From Fischerella muscicola PCC 7414 (GTDB lineage: Bacteria; Cyanobacteriota; Cyanobacteriia; Cyanobacteriales; Nostocaceae): a stretch of DNA of 64,000 bases. Below, piece after piece: positions 46,401 through 55,219 of the stretch (within the stretch, counting starts at the first letter, position 1; each line of letters begins with the position of its first letter). Location of the stretch: positions 40,869-104,868 of the forward strand of contig NZ_AJLK01000086.1 in NCBI RefSeq assembly GCF_000317205.1, in the 5' to 3' direction. The notes beneath the pieces are model-generated. The model was not told the DNA's origin and did not search any database. It saw only the letters and a program-made list of their open reading frames with translations. A program made the position numbers and the translations under genes.

Positions 46401-47711
46401 ATGAATAACTCAGGTTTCGGTCAAAAAATATACTCTTTTTTGCTGGCGGCATACGAATTGTACTTGCGGACACCAGAACGTTCATTGAATAAAGCGTATG
46501 AAGCTGCCCTCAAAATTCAAAAAATAGAAAATGAGCATTTTAATGGTAACAAAATAGACTCTAATTCAACTACATACAGCAGCAACGTTATTGATTATTT
46601 TCAGGCAGATCTCAAAAAAGAATTAAAAATTATTAGGATGCGGCTAACAGAATTTAAAGCCAGCCGTTTTTTCTTAAGTGATGCAAATCAAAAGGCATTA
46701 AGAAAACTAGGTATCGAGCCTCTCAATCCTTCAGTAATCATAGACAAGCTCAGATTTATCGATGGAGTCATAGGAAAATACACATTTTTTGAGGAAGAAC
46801 TTGACCCCCAAGATCGTGTTTCCAAACCTATCAATGTCCCAGTTGAATCTCTTGTGCTTCAACCAAAACAACAAAATATTTCTCGAAGAAACTTAGATAA
46901 AGAACCACGGAGTAAAACCGATACAACTGGTGTATTGCCTCGTTCAATATTTAATACTATCAATCGTCTACAAGCAGAATTAGACCCGCAAGCAGAGCAG
47001 AATGTTGTTCAAAATTTTCGTACTGCTCAAAAAAGAACTATCATCTCTGTTAGATTTATATTACTGTTAATAATCGTACCGATTCTAACTCATCAATTAT
47101 CAAAAGCTTTTGTTATTGGGCCAATTATTGACCATTTTAGAAATCCTGAGCAAGCGGTTATCTTCCTGAATGAAGAAATGGAAGAAGAAGCACTGCTAGA
47201 GTTACAGAGATTTGAAGAAAAAATTAAGTTTGAAAATCTGTTGAGTAATGTTAGTGTTCCCATAGAAAAGATAGAAGCCCAGATCAGGGAAAAGGCAGAA
47301 GAAATTGCTGGAGAATTTCGTCAAGAAAGTGCCAATGCTGTCAAAAATGTTTTTGCTGATATTTTATCTGTAATTGCATTTGTATTTCTTTTACTAACCA
47401 GTAAAAGAGAAATCACTGTTCTCAAAGGTTTCTTTGATAATATTGTTTATGGCTTGAGTGATAGCGCCAAAGCATTTATCATCATTTTGTTTACAGACAT
47501 GTTTGTAGGATTTCACTCTCCTCATGGTTGGGAAGTTATTTTAGAAGGAGTATCACGTCATTGGGGATTACCAGCAAATCATGATTTTATCTTCTTATTT
47601 ATTGCTACTTTTCCAGTTATCTTAGACACTATCTTCAAATACTGGATTTTCCGCTACTTGAATCGTATTTCACCTTCAGCAGTTGCTACCTACCGCAATA
47701 TGAACGAGTAG
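46401..47711 (+). CDS. pcxA: Proton extrusion protein PcxA (CemA family)
   Basis: 436 residues from ATG 46401; an in-frame TTG at 46392 adds three codons but is less likely. Light-induced proton extrusion protein of the CemA/PcxA family in the inner (plasma) membrane. The soluble N-terminal about 210 residues include YSFLLAAYELYLRTPERSLNKAYEAA; four membrane helices follow (at about 214-235, 318-338, 358-378, 400-420) with the family hallmarks VPILTHQLSKAFVIGPIIDHF, LTSKREITVLKGFFDNIVYGLSDSAKAFIIIL, DMFVGFHSPHGWEV and DTIFKYWIFRYLNR. Length agrees with the Synechocystis protein. It stands alone and ends in short GTTGTTGGTGG repeats. Confidence 0.95.
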   Translation: MNNSGFGQKIYSFLLAAYELYLRTPERSLNKAYEAALKIQKIENEHFNGNKIDSNSTTYSSNVIDYFQADLKKELKIIRMRLTEFKASRFFLSDANQKALRKLGIEPLNPSVIIDKLRFIDGVIGKYTFFEEELDPQDRVSKPINVPVESLVLQPKQQNISRRNLDKEPRSKTDTTGVLPRSIFNTINRLQAELDPQAEQNVVQNFRTAQKRTIISVRFILLLIIVPILTHQLSKAFVIGPIIDHFRNPEQAVIFLNEEMEEEALLELQRFEEKIKFENLLSNVSVPIEKIEAQIREKAEEIAGEFRQESANAVKNVFADILSVIAFVFLLLTSKREITVLKGFFDNIVYGLSDSAKAFIIILFTDMFVGFHSPHGWEVILEGVSRHWGLPANHDFIFLFIATFPVILDTIFKYWIFRYLNRISPSAVATYRNMNE

Positions 47712-47785
47712 TTGTTGGTGGTTAGTTGTTGTTTGTTGATTGGAATTTCAGAACCAAACACCAAACAACAAACAAAAAAACTACT
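47712..47785. repeat. GTTGTTGG / CAACAAAC inverted short repeats
   Basis: TTGTTGTTTGTTG followed by AACACCAAACAACAAAC after 30 bases, between the convergent pcxA and phosphatase genes. An RNA hairpin acting as bidirectional terminator is possible. Confidence 0.55.
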
Positions 47786-47877
47786 TTGTAATCCTTACAG
47801 TAACCCTTGTTTCCTTGTTGTGAGGACGATAAGTCTTGTCTAGATGAAAAAATATGGGGCGAAAACGGTAAAGCCTC

Positions 47878-48387
47878 TTACCTCCTGCCTCCTTCATTAA
47901 AAACGTATTGCAGTAAACCTTCACAAGCATCAAGGAGTAGTTCGATCACCTGATTGAAGCCCTCTGAACCACCATAGTAGGGATCTGGAACTTCTTTAAG
48001 AGTATGCCGAGAACAAAAGTCACACATCAAACGCACTTTGTGGTGATATTGCCCAGTTGGATCAACAGACACTATATCCTCATAATTTTCTCGATCCATA
48101 GCTAAGATCAAATCAAAGTCTTGAAAGTCTGACTTTTGAAACTGACGGGCACGACCACGGAGTTTGATTCCTAGCTTTTGAAGTGCCGCAGCACTCATGC
48201 GTCGATCAGGTGGGCTACCGATGTGATAACTAGATGTGCCAGCAGAGTCACAGATAATGCGATCGCCTGACATCTGTGTAAAAGACTCGCTCAACCCGTT
48301 CTGCTCGATCAAGTAATTCATGATATTTTCTGCCGCAGGCGATCGGCAGATATTTCCCAGGCAGACAAACAAAAGTTTGTAAGGCAT
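47878..48387 (-). CDS. Low-molecular-weight protein tyrosine phosphatase
   Basis: 169 residues from ATG 48387 (MPYKLLFVCLGNICRSPAAE); the open frame extends ten codons, but the P-loop begins at residue 9 as in the family. The catalytic signature C-X5-R is C9LGNICR15S, followed by CDSAGTSSYHIG and, near the C-terminus, the general acid Asp in VPDPYYGG. So it should be an active cysteine phosphatase, cytosolic. YbaB is encoded 62 bases upstream on the same strand (48450), so the pair may be one operon. Length is normal, about 150-170. Confidence 0.93.
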   Translation of the reverse strand: MPYKLLFVCLGNICRSPAAENIMNYLIEQNGLSESFTQMSGDRIICDSAGTSSYHIGSPPDRRMSAAALQKLGIKLRGRARQFQKSDFQDFDLILAMDRENYEDIVSVDPTGQYHHKVRLMCDFCSRHTLKEVPDPYYGGSEGFNQVIELLLDACEGLLQYVFNEGGRR

Positions 48388-48449
48388 AGAAATTTTTAGT
48401 CCTTTGTCCTTTGTCATTAGGATAAGACAAACGACAAATGACCATAAAT

Positions 48450-48797
48450 CTAGAACCCAGGAAGTTCCAATCCACTTGTCAAGTCTTCCATGCGTTCCCG
48501 CATTGTTGCTGTGGATTTGTTGTAAGCATCTTTCATTGCCGCAGTTACCAGATCAGAAAGTACCTCTGCGCCTTCATTGAGGGCATCAGGGGAAATTTCT
48601 ACCCGTTTAGGCTCTTGGTTGCCACTAACTATTACCTTCACTAAACCACTGCCAGCTTCACCTTCAATTTCCATTTGCTCCAGTTCTTCCTGAAGTCGCT
48701 TTGCTCCTTCTTGCACCTGCTGAGCTTTCTTAAAAGCTTCAGCCAGTTCTTTCATTTTTCCTAAGCCAAAGCCAAATCCCTGTCCTTTACCTGTCAT
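48450..48797 (-). CDS. Nucleoid-associated protein, YbaB/EbfC family
   Basis: 115 residues, ATG at 48797. Short basic start ([20 protein letters not shown]), an alpha-helical central part with [27 protein letters not shown] and a conserved [21 protein letters not shown] strand-helix, ending in [17 protein letters not shown]. Family members form dimers with two long helices and bind DNA. Usually near dnaX-recR in other bacteria; here it precedes a tyrosine phosphatase. Length normal. Confidence 0.92.
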   Translation of the reverse strand: MTGKGQGFGFGLGKMKELAEAFKKAQQVQEGAKRLQEELEQMEIEGEAGSGLVKVIVSGNQEPKRVEISPDALNEGAEVLSDLVTAAMKDAYNKSTATMRERMEDLTSGLELPGF

Positions 48798-49181
48798 ATG
48801 AGATTGTCCACCTGTGTTTTGATTAACAAGTCGATTTCAACAAATTCAATTATAGATGCGGTGTGTCATTTACCTATTTTTACTCTCAAATATCCCATTC
48901 TCAAAATTTTGTCAATAATTAATCAAGAATGAGGGATGAAGGGTGAAGGAATTAAGGAATAAGCAATAAGTATAAATTTTTATCTTCTGCCTCCTGCCTT
49001 GAAAGTAACCTCACAATAACAGCCCCTCTCCGAACCCGCAAAGAGGGGTGGCGTAGCCGGGGTGAGGTTTTTTCATGCCTTCTGTCTCTCACAGATGTTT
49101 CCTTTACTGTGGGAAGATTATTGATGGTTAAGTCCAGGAAGCGCGAATTCCCATTTCCGAATTGTTTTAGTCAAGAAATTG
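48798..49181. other. Intergenic region with inverted AACCTCAC element
   Basis: 384 bases. A hairpin element at about 49016-49069 (AACCTCAC...CCCCTCT...AGAGGGG...GTGAGGTT) is nested, with the same words as in the 8641-8858 element. A GCGTAGCCGGGG word sits at its right side. No gene; a 65-codon frame at 49109-49306 is a shadow of the cyclophilin gene start. Confidence 0.5.
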
Positions 49182-50309
49182 ATGCTACGTTTGAACCATC
49201 CCATGTTCAAGTTATTAAAATCTCGGTTGAAGAATACTCTCATTACACTCCTGTTGATAACGCTCTTTTTTGGGGTAAGTACAGCTGGGTGGACTCCCTC
49301 CAGTAGTGCTGGACTACCAGCAGGAAATGCAATTACTGACGGTAAAGCGCTGTTGCGCTATGCATTACCAATAGATAATAAGCCTGTGCGGGAACTGCAA
49401 GGCAGCTTGGAAGATATATCTAACCAACTACGGGCTAATCGACGTTGGGGTGCTGTTTCCAAAGACCTCAGCAAAGCATCACGGATTCTCAACAATCCTG
49501 CCCAAATTTTGGCTAGTGTACCAGAAGCCAACAAACCCCAAGCTGAAGCTTTGATTTCTGAGTTGAAATCAGGTGTAACTAGCCTGGAAGAAGCGGCTAA
49601 AACCAAAGACAAAGAACAAATTTTAACAAAACGAGCCGATCTATTAAATCTCGTCGGTGACTTAGAAGATTTGATGGTGCAGGGATTCCCCTTTGAAGTT
49701 CCCAAAGAATATAGCAATTTACCGCAACTCAAAGGTCGTGCCACCGTAGAAATGAAAACTACAAAGGGTACTATTACTCTTGTAGTGGACGGTTATAGTG
49801 CCCCTGTGACTGCCGGGAATTTTGTTGATTTGGTACAACGGGGTTTTTATGATGGCTTACCCTTCACCCGTGCAGAAGAATCTTACGTTGTGCAAACAGG
49901 TGATCCACCAGGTAAAGAAGTAGGTTTTATTGACCCCAAAACTAACAAATACCGTGCCATTCCTTTAGAAATTCTTTTTGAAGGTGACAAAGAACCAACC
50001 TACGGTATTACATCAGAACAAGCAGGTCGTTACACTGATTTACCTGTGCTGCCATTTTCTGCCTATGGTGCAGTGGCTATGGCTCGTCCTGAAAGTGACA
50101 ATAACGGCGGTTCTTCACAATTTTTCTTCTTCCTTTATGAACCAGAACTTACTCCTGCTGGACGTAATTTGTTAGATGGTCGTTACACTGTTTTTGGTTA
50201 TGTCGTCGAAGGAAAAGATGTTTTACGGGAAATAAAAGCAGGTGACAAAATTGAATCAGCAAGAGTCATCAAAGGTGCAGAAAATTTAGTAGAGCCAAAG
50301 GAAGCATAA
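49182..50309 (+). CDS. Cyclophilin-type peptidyl-prolyl isomerase, lumen/periplasm (CYP38-like)
   Basis: 375 residues from ATG 49182 (a TTG at 49179 and an ATG at 49203 are alternatives). N-terminal signal or membrane segment at about 18-38 (TLITLLLITLFFGVSTAGW) suggests export to the thylakoid lumen or periplasm. A helical N-terminal domain at about 50-170 (LRYALPIDNKPVRELQGSLEDI) precedes a cyclophilin domain at about 185-370 (GTITLVVDGYSAPVTAGNFVDLVQRGFYDGLPFTR..., GSSQFFFFLYEPELTPAGRNLLDGRYTVFGYV). This layout matches plant CYP38/TLP40, needed for photosystem II assembly, and its cyanobacterial homologues; that role is inference. The gene is monocistronic. Confidence 0.92.
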   Translation: MLRLNHPMFKLLKSRLKNTLITLLLITLFFGVSTAGWTPSSSAGLPAGNAITDGKALLRYALPIDNKPVRELQGSLEDISNQLRANRRWGAVSKDLSKASRILNNPAQILASVPEANKPQAEALISELKSGVTSLEEAAKTKDKEQILTKRADLLNLVGDLEDLMVQGFPFEVPKEYSNLPQLKGRATVEMKTTKGTITLVVDGYSAPVTAGNFVDLVQRGFYDGLPFTRAEESYVVQTGDPPGKEVGFIDPKTNKYRAIPLEILFEGDKEPTYGITSEQAGRYTDLPVLPFSAYGAVAMARPESDNNGGSSQFFFFLYEPELTPAGRNLLDGRYTVFGYVVEGKDVLREIKAGDKIESARVIKGAENLVEPKEA

Positions 50310-50351
50310 TAACAATTGTTTTCTGTGGATTTGAGTAAGTTTTTTCTGTAG

Positions 50352-50368
50352 GGTGGGCATTGCCCACC
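50352..50368. repeat. Hairpin GGTGGGCA-T-TGCCCACC
   Basis: Eight-base arms around one base, 43 bases after the cyclophilin stop. This word (GTAGGGTGGGCATTGCCCACC) is a widespread repeat in cyanobacteria and could act as a terminator. Confidence 0.65.
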
Positions 50369-50420
50369 TTAAAATTTGTCTAATGTGAATTAATGCCTTG
50401 ACAAATATAGTGTTTTAGAA

Positions 50421-50455
50421 AACGAACACTCATGGAACACTCATGGAACACAGAT
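50421..50455. repeat. 35-nt dispersed repeat with two ACTCATGGAAC units, copy 1
   Basis: The sequence AACGAACACTCATGGAACAC and the following 15 bases (the two overlapping ACTCATGGAAC units plus ACAGAT) is identical to 56961-56995. Both copies lie in 3' gaps after plus-strand genes. Confidence 0.85.
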
Positions 50456-50538
50456 AGTTTTGGTCATAGGTGATTAGTGATTGCTGTTTTTTACCCATTA
50501 CCCATTACCAATCTTTGCTAATTCACACTACGTATAAA

Positions 50539-51864
50539 TTACAGACTAAATTCTGCAACGTCATCATCTATATCGCTGTCTTTACCCACAACAGTAGGTT
50601 TAAATTCATTACCATGAATTAATTCATGGAAAGACTTGCCGGGATTTTGATAAAGAATATTCAATACACTAATAAAGTCCCGAACAATTTCGCCTGGAGT
50701 TAGTAATGCTGCTGCACCTAAGCGATTGACTATTTCTTGTACAAATTCTTTTAGATCAGCAGTTTTTAAAGTCTGTGTATAACCAAAATTCAGGGCGTGA
50801 ATTTCTGTTATTCTTTGCAAAAGTAAAAGAATTTCTTCTTGGCTTAAGGGATTGAGCCGCATTACAGGGCCTAAAAATTCTTGTACGCCAGCTTGAGTGA
50901 CAAAACGACTTTCTTTTGTACGTCTTCGCCAAGCTGGATCTGCAAATAGTCCGCGATTTGGATCTTCTAAAAATTTTGTTGTTCCGCCTATAAATATACC
51001 TAAGTGTTCAGCTTTGCACTGCATGGTGTCGTTGAATATTCCGAGCAACCTGTTGTAATTTTTTTCGCGAGTTACAGTAGTGGGAATTTGATATAAATTT
51101 GCGGCTTCATCCAACAACACTAAAAGTCCTTTGTAGCCAATTTCAGCAGTAAATTTTGCTATTAACTTAATGTAGTCATACCAACTATCATCATCAATAA
51201 TTACTCGTACTCCTAAAGCTGCTTTGGCTTCTGTTTTGGTGCTATATTCTCCTCGCAGCCAACGCAATGCAGCATTTTTCAAATCATCATCATCTAGACG
51301 GTAACTGCGCCAATAAGCAATGATTACGTTGCCAAAATCAAAACCGTGAACTAAGTCTTCTATATACTTAATTACTTCCCTAATTTTCTCTTCTACTTGA
51401 TCATCAAAACTATCATCATTAGGACGCATTCCAGTTTCTTTGGCAACTTCTTGTTGAATTTTATTAATCCATCCCTCTAAAATTGCTACTAAAGCACCGC
51501 CATCAGGACGAGTTTTTGTAGCGAGGCGACTCATTAATTCTCGATAAGTTGCTAAACCTTCGTTGTTGGTTCCTGCGAGTCGACGTTCGGAACATAAGTC
51601 AGCATCGGTGACTACAAAACCTTGCTCCATAGCATGATTGCGAAGTAACTGTAGCATGAAGCTTTTACCTGAACCATAATTCCCAATTATGAAGCGAAAA
51701 GCTGCTACCCCTTCTGCAATGTCATTGAGGTTTTGTAATAGGCTTTGTAGTTCTTTTTCCCGGCCTACTGCTATATGTTCTAGTCCTACCCTTGGTACAA
51801 CCCCCGCACCAAGAGAATTGATGATAGCAGTGGAGACTTTTTTCGAGATTTTGAGCTTTGCCAT
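50539..51864 (-). CDS. BrxD-like P-loop ATPase (DUF2791/BREX ATP-binding domain)
   Basis: 441 residues, ATG at 51864. N-terminal basic part (LKISKKVSTAIINSLGAGVVPRVGLEHIAVGREKEL), Walker A GNYGSGKS (61-68), Walker B LLVLLDEAANL, sensor FIGGTTKFLED with GLFADPAWRRR and a C-terminal helical domain that ends in acidic residues. I recognise this as the DUF2791/BrxD-like BREX ATPase type, seen in bacterial defence systems and in TerB/helicase-linked sets. It is last on the minus strand after the coiled-coil gene (242 bases away) and the DUF815 ATPase. The role is inferred from domain company; canonical BREX genes (PglX, PglZ, BrxC) are absent. Confidence 0.8.
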   Translation of the reverse strand: MAKLKISKKVSTAIINSLGAGVVPRVGLEHIAVGREKELQSLLQNLNDIAEGVAAFRFIIGNYGSGKSFMLQLLRNHAMEQGFVVTDADLCSERRLAGTNNEGLATYRELMSRLATKTRPDGGALVAILEGWINKIQQEVAKETGMRPNDDSFDDQVEEKIREVIKYIEDLVHGFDFGNVIIAYWRSYRLDDDDLKNAALRWLRGEYSTKTEAKAALGVRVIIDDDSWYDYIKLIAKFTAEIGYKGLLVLLDEAANLYQIPTTVTREKNYNRLLGIFNDTMQCKAEHLGIFIGGTTKFLEDPNRGLFADPAWRRRTKESRFVTQAGVQEFLGPVMRLNPLSQEEILLLLQRITEIHALNFGYTQTLKTADLKEFVQEIVNRLGAAALLTPGEIVRDFISVLNILYQNPGKSFHELIHGNEFKPTVVGKDSDIDDDVAEFSL

Positions 51865-52106
51865 GTAAATTCACCTCACCTCCATGTATTTTAGCTCGAA
51901 GGTGAGCTTTGCTTTCATGGGGAGTAACGTCAAGAAATAAGGGTGTATGGGGATAAGGGTATAGGGGTGTAGGGGAAAGAACTAAATAATAACCTCAATA
52001 CCACACGTTGCAACTAAGTTAAGAACAATGCTTAGGTTTAAAAGCCAGGCATAGAGCAAATTTTGCTTCTGAATTTTGACTTGTGATTCCTGAATACTCG
52101 CTGTAA
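51865..52106. other. Gap between BrxD-like and coiled-coil genes
   Basis: 242 bases with a short repeated stretch ATAAGGGTGTATGGGGATAAGGG (51939-51976 as two or three units of GGTGTANGGG) of the G-rich class. It has no hairpin that would surely stop transcription. Confidence 0.4.
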
Positions 52107-53384
52107 CTAAGTGGTTTTGTAAGTTGCGATCGCTCTTTTCACGTCACTTTGATATTCTGGATAAATCTCTGGAATTGCCGCATTTGGATCGATGAGCAAT
52201 TCACCAATAGTGTTATTAGCCTTTTCATTGATAGAATCAATTAATAAATTAGGCATAGTGATATTAGCTTCAGCTATTTTTTTTATAGCACCATTAGGAT
52301 TCTCATCTTCTATAATCGCTTTTAATACTTGTATTTCGCAATCAGATATTTTATCGATAAAGTCAGTCCATTCTGAGGAAAATTCCTCTGAATCGTTTGA
52401 TACATCTACATCGTTTACTGTGTCCAGTAAATCAGCAAAAGGAAATACATCTACATCTTCCTCCTGATTCTTTGCTAATACGTTATTTGAATCTAAATTT
52501 TCTATCTGTTGTAATAATTCCCATACTTGGCTTTGTAAATGATCGCGCTCATCTTGTAATAAGGAAATTTGACTTTGCAATTGTTGAATTTTGTTTTGCT
52601 GTTCTGCTACTTCTGCTTTTAAGGAATTTAGATTAATTTCTATATTTTCTGCTTCTAGCTTTTTGTCTGTCAGTAATTGATTTTGTTGCTGATTTGCTGC
52701 TTCTAGTTCTTGTACTTGAAGTCTCATTTCATATAATTTTTCTTCTAGTTGGGGTTTAAGTCTTTCTAGAAGAGTTAAATTGCTTTCTAAATCTTGCCTT
52801 TGCTGCAACAGTTCACACAGTTGATTATTTAACTGGTTTATTTCAGCCTTAGATACACTACAATTCAATTCCAAGCGACGTTTTTCGGCATTAATAGCAG
52901 ACAAAGAATTATTATGTTCTAATTTTGCTTTTTCTAATTCTTGAATTTCATTCTGCAATTGATTGATTTGTGCTTCCAACTGTTTTTTTTCGATAATGTA
53001 ACTGCTTAACTCGCGGTTAAGACTATCTCTTTGATTTCGGCGTTCAATTATTTGATTTTGTAATTTATTAGATTCTTGATACAATAAGGAGTGATGAGAC
53101 TCTAGTTGATTTACCTCTGCAACTACACGAGATTTCAAACCCTCTAATTCTTTAATACGTCTGTGGAGAGAATCGAGAACTAGCATTTCACTAGCTCGGC
53201 GTCGCTTATCTATAAATAAGGCCGCGAGATAAGTGGAAAATATGGTGATGATGCCTGTGAGAAAGGCGTTTTTGAGATCCCAACTAAAGACTAAACCAAG
53301 ACCAAAACTCGCACCAAAGGCAACTACACCGAGAATAAGTCGATTGCTTACTATTGCTGATTGCATATTGCTGGTTTTGAGCAT
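52107..53384 (-). CDS. Membrane-anchored coiled-coil protein with TerB-C-like C-terminus
   Basis: 425 residues, ATG at 53384. Two adjacent hydrophobic segments at about 16-33 (LILGVVAFGASFGLGLVF) and 37-56 (AFLTGIITIFSTYLAALF), then a coiled coil at about 70-295 (Leu/Glu/Gln-rich, heptad Ile/Leu), an acidic linker, and a C-terminal domain at about 335-425 (ISDCEIQVLKAIIEDENPNG, then NITMPNLLIDSINEKANNTIGELLID) that has the look of the TerB-C domain found in tellurite-resistance and defence-related systems. It starts 12 bases after the stop of the DUF815 gene, so they are one operon. Likely a membrane-tethered scaffold; the TerB-C call is a reading by eye. Confidence 0.7.
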   Translation of the reverse strand: MLKTSNMQSAIVSNRLILGVVAFGASFGLGLVFSWDLKNAFLTGIITIFSTYLAALFIDKRRRASEMLVLDSLHRRIKELEGLKSRVVAEVNQLESHHSLLYQESNKLQNQIIERRNQRDSLNRELSSYIIEKKQLEAQINQLQNEIQELEKAKLEHNNSLSAINAEKRRLELNCSVSKAEINQLNNQLCELLQQRQDLESNLTLLERLKPQLEEKLYEMRLQVQELEAANQQQNQLLTDKKLEAENIEINLNSLKAEVAEQQNKIQQLQSQISLLQDERDHLQSQVWELLQQIENLDSNNVLAKNQEEDVDVFPFADLLDTVNDVDVSNDSEEFSSEWTDFIDKISDCEIQVLKAIIEDENPNGAIKKIAEANITMPNLLIDSINEKANNTIGELLIDPNAAIPEIYPEYQSDVKRAIATYKTT

Positions 53385-53396
53385 TTTTCTTTATCT

Positions 53397-54746
53397 TTAT
53401 TTTTTACTTTTAACTTGGAGTGCGCTAACAGTCATCTCTGCTTTCAAAAAATCTACAAATTGTCGTGCTGTTCTTCCAGAACGACCATTATGACGAGTTG
53501 CCCATTGTAAAGCTTTGTATTCTAAATCTGACTGACTGATATTAATTCCTGCTAAATCTGCAAGATGCCGGATAATTTTTAAATAAGTTTTCTGATCAGC
53601 TCCCTCAAAAGTGAGTGTCAGACCAAAGCGATCGCTAAAGGAAAGTTTTTCCTGCATTGTATCCCAGGCATGAACTTCATCATGATCGCGGGGAGCAGGT
53701 CGATCAGCGAAAAACTCCCGTACTAAGTGGCGACGGTTAGAAGTCGCATACACCACGATATTTTGGGGACGTGCCGTTAAATTCCCTTCTAACACTACTT
53801 TTAAAGCCTTAAAAGCATCATCATCTTCCTCAAAGGAAAGATCATCAACAAAGATAATAAATTTTTGTGTTTCTCCTCGTAAATGTTCCACGATCACTGG
53901 CAAATCTTGCAGTTGAGATTTTGCCACTTCCACCAATCGCAGGTTACGTTCTCCATACTCATTCAGTAAAGCTTTAACTAAAGAGGATTTACCAGAACCA
54001 CGACTACCATATAGTAATACGTGCAGTGCTACCTGTCCTGACAATAAAAATTCTGTATTTTTCAACAAAGCTTCTTTTTGCGACTCATAACCCACAAGTT
54101 CGCTTAATTTAACTGGATCGGGATAAGGTATCCCCAAAAACTGCCCATTTTGCCAACGTAGGGCCTTGTACTGGGCAAACAAACCCGTGCCATACTGACG
54201 ATAGTATGCCGCCAAATCTTCTACAGCATCTGCCCAATTTTCTAACTGTTGTAGATAAGTAATAAATTGCGTTTCTACACTTGCTGTACCAGCCTGTTCT
54301 AGATACCAGACTATGGGTGAGACAGGTAAATGAGCGATATTCTGTACCCATTCACTCAAAACAGCGCTGCTACATTCATACAAATGTTGTAGTGCTAGTA
54401 AATCATGTTTTGCTGCTGCGACCAAAGCGATCGGCAAATTCTCAAACTCTTGCTGTTGAGCTTGTTTTGTAAAAGGATTCTCAGCTTTGAGAATTTGAGT
54501 AATCAGATATTCTTCCCAGTTTTGATTTTTTATCGCTAAGGCTCTAAAGTAACTGCCATAAGCTTGCAGGCAACTCCTAGCATCCGCTTCACTGTAACGA
54601 ATAGCTTGCAACAGATCAAGAAATGCCATACCTACTTCTGTTTGTAGGACAGATTGGTAGAGTAAAACAGAAGCTGCTTGGCGTTGGAGAAATTGAACCT
54701 TTGCGTAAGACGAATTACTTGCCGTAGGCATCACTTGATTATCCAT
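53397..54746 (-). CDS. DUF815-family AAA ATPase
   Basis: 449 residues from ATG 54746 (a TTG one codon upstream extends the frame). An N-terminal about 200-residue helical domain precedes the ATPase with YGSRGSGKSSLVKALL (Walker A, about 246-262), FIIFVDDLSFEEDDDAFKALK (Walker B), YATSNRRHLVREFF (sensor) and SDRFGLTLTFEG, then a C-terminal HNGRSGRTARQFVDFL. This matches the DUF815 family found widely in bacteria without known function. Twelve bases separate its stop from the coiled-coil gene, indicating an operon with it and perhaps with the BrxD-like gene. DUF815 proteins are also common outside defence systems, so the grouping may be chance. Confidence 0.85.
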   Translation of the reverse strand: MDNQVMPTASNSSYAKVQFLQRQAASVLLYQSVLQTEVGMAFLDLLQAIRYSEADARSCLQAYGSYFRALAIKNQNWEEYLITQILKAENPFTKQAQQQEFENLPIALVAAAKHDLLALQHLYECSSAVLSEWVQNIAHLPVSPIVWYLEQAGTASVETQFITYLQQLENWADAVEDLAAYYRQYGTGLFAQYKALRWQNGQFLGIPYPDPVKLSELVGYESQKEALLKNTEFLLSGQVALHVLLYGSRGSGKSSLVKALLNEYGERNLRLVEVAKSQLQDLPVIVEHLRGETQKFIIFVDDLSFEEDDDAFKALKVVLEGNLTARPQNIVVYATSNRRHLVREFFADRPAPRDHDEVHAWDTMQEKLSFSDRFGLTLTFEGADQKTYLKIIRHLADLAGINISQSDLEYKALQWATRHNGRSGRTARQFVDFLKAEMTVSALQVKSKK

Positions 54747-54833
54747 CAATCAATTGGGTTATTTGGCTAAACAGCTATGCTAAATTGTCTGCCGAGGCTT
54801 GTAGGAAAATCAAAATCTACATAGGTTGTAACA

Positions 54834-55163
54834 ATGAATTTAGGTATTGTTGCCGCCCTTGCTTACGGCATCTTGTCCATATTGGGTGGTTTTTTGGGTT
54901 ACATAACAGCTGGTAGTAATGTTTCACTTTTTAGTGGTAGTATCAGTGGCTTACTACTCATATTTTCGGCTTTTATACAACTTCAAGGTCAAAGGTGGGG
55001 TTTGACTTTAGCAGCTATTGTTACAGCTATATTAATAGTTGTTTTTGCTTTTAGGCTAGCTAAAACGCGTAAGTTTATGCCTGCGGGGTTGATGACAATT
55101 TTAGGTATGTTGACATTAGCCCTGATTGTAAATCAATTTCAAATTATGGCATCAACTAGGTAG
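54834..55163 (+). CDS. TMEM14 family (UPF0136) membrane protein
   Basis: 109 residues, ATG at 54834. Four hydrophobic segments of about 20 residues (VAALAYGILSILGGFLGYI, LFSGSISGLLLIFSAFI, LTLAAIVTAILIVVFAF, MTILGMLTLALIVNQF), with G-rich turns typical of TMEM14, e.g. GGFLGYITAGSNVSLFSGSISG and RKFMPAGLMTIL. In cyanobacteria and plants (FAX proteins) this family is linked to fatty-acid export from plastids; for bacteria the role is not established. It is convergent with the DUF3370 remnant, with a hairpin between them. Confidence 0.85.
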   Translation: MNLGIVAALAYGILSILGGFLGYITAGSNVSLFSGSISGLLLIFSAFIQLQGQRWGLTLAAIVTAILIVVFAFRLAKTRKFMPAGLMTILGMLTLALIVNQFQIMASTR

Positions 55164-55171
55164 GAGATAGT

Positions 55172-55218
55172 CAGTTATCAGTTATCAGTAAGTTGTGATC
55201 ACTGGTAACTGATAACTG
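55172..55218. terminator. Putative bidirectional hairpin (CAGTTATCAGT)
   Basis: CAGTTATCAGT at 55172-55182 pairs with ACTGATAACTG at 55208-55218. It lies between the convergent TMEM14 gene and the DUF3370 pseudogene. No T run; function is inferred from position. Confidence 0.45.
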
Positions 55219-55219
55219 T

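Noticed and set aside
50539..54746. Full BREX system
   Set aside because: Only a BrxD-like ATPase is present; PglX, PglZ and BrxC are missing, so the term BREX is not applied.
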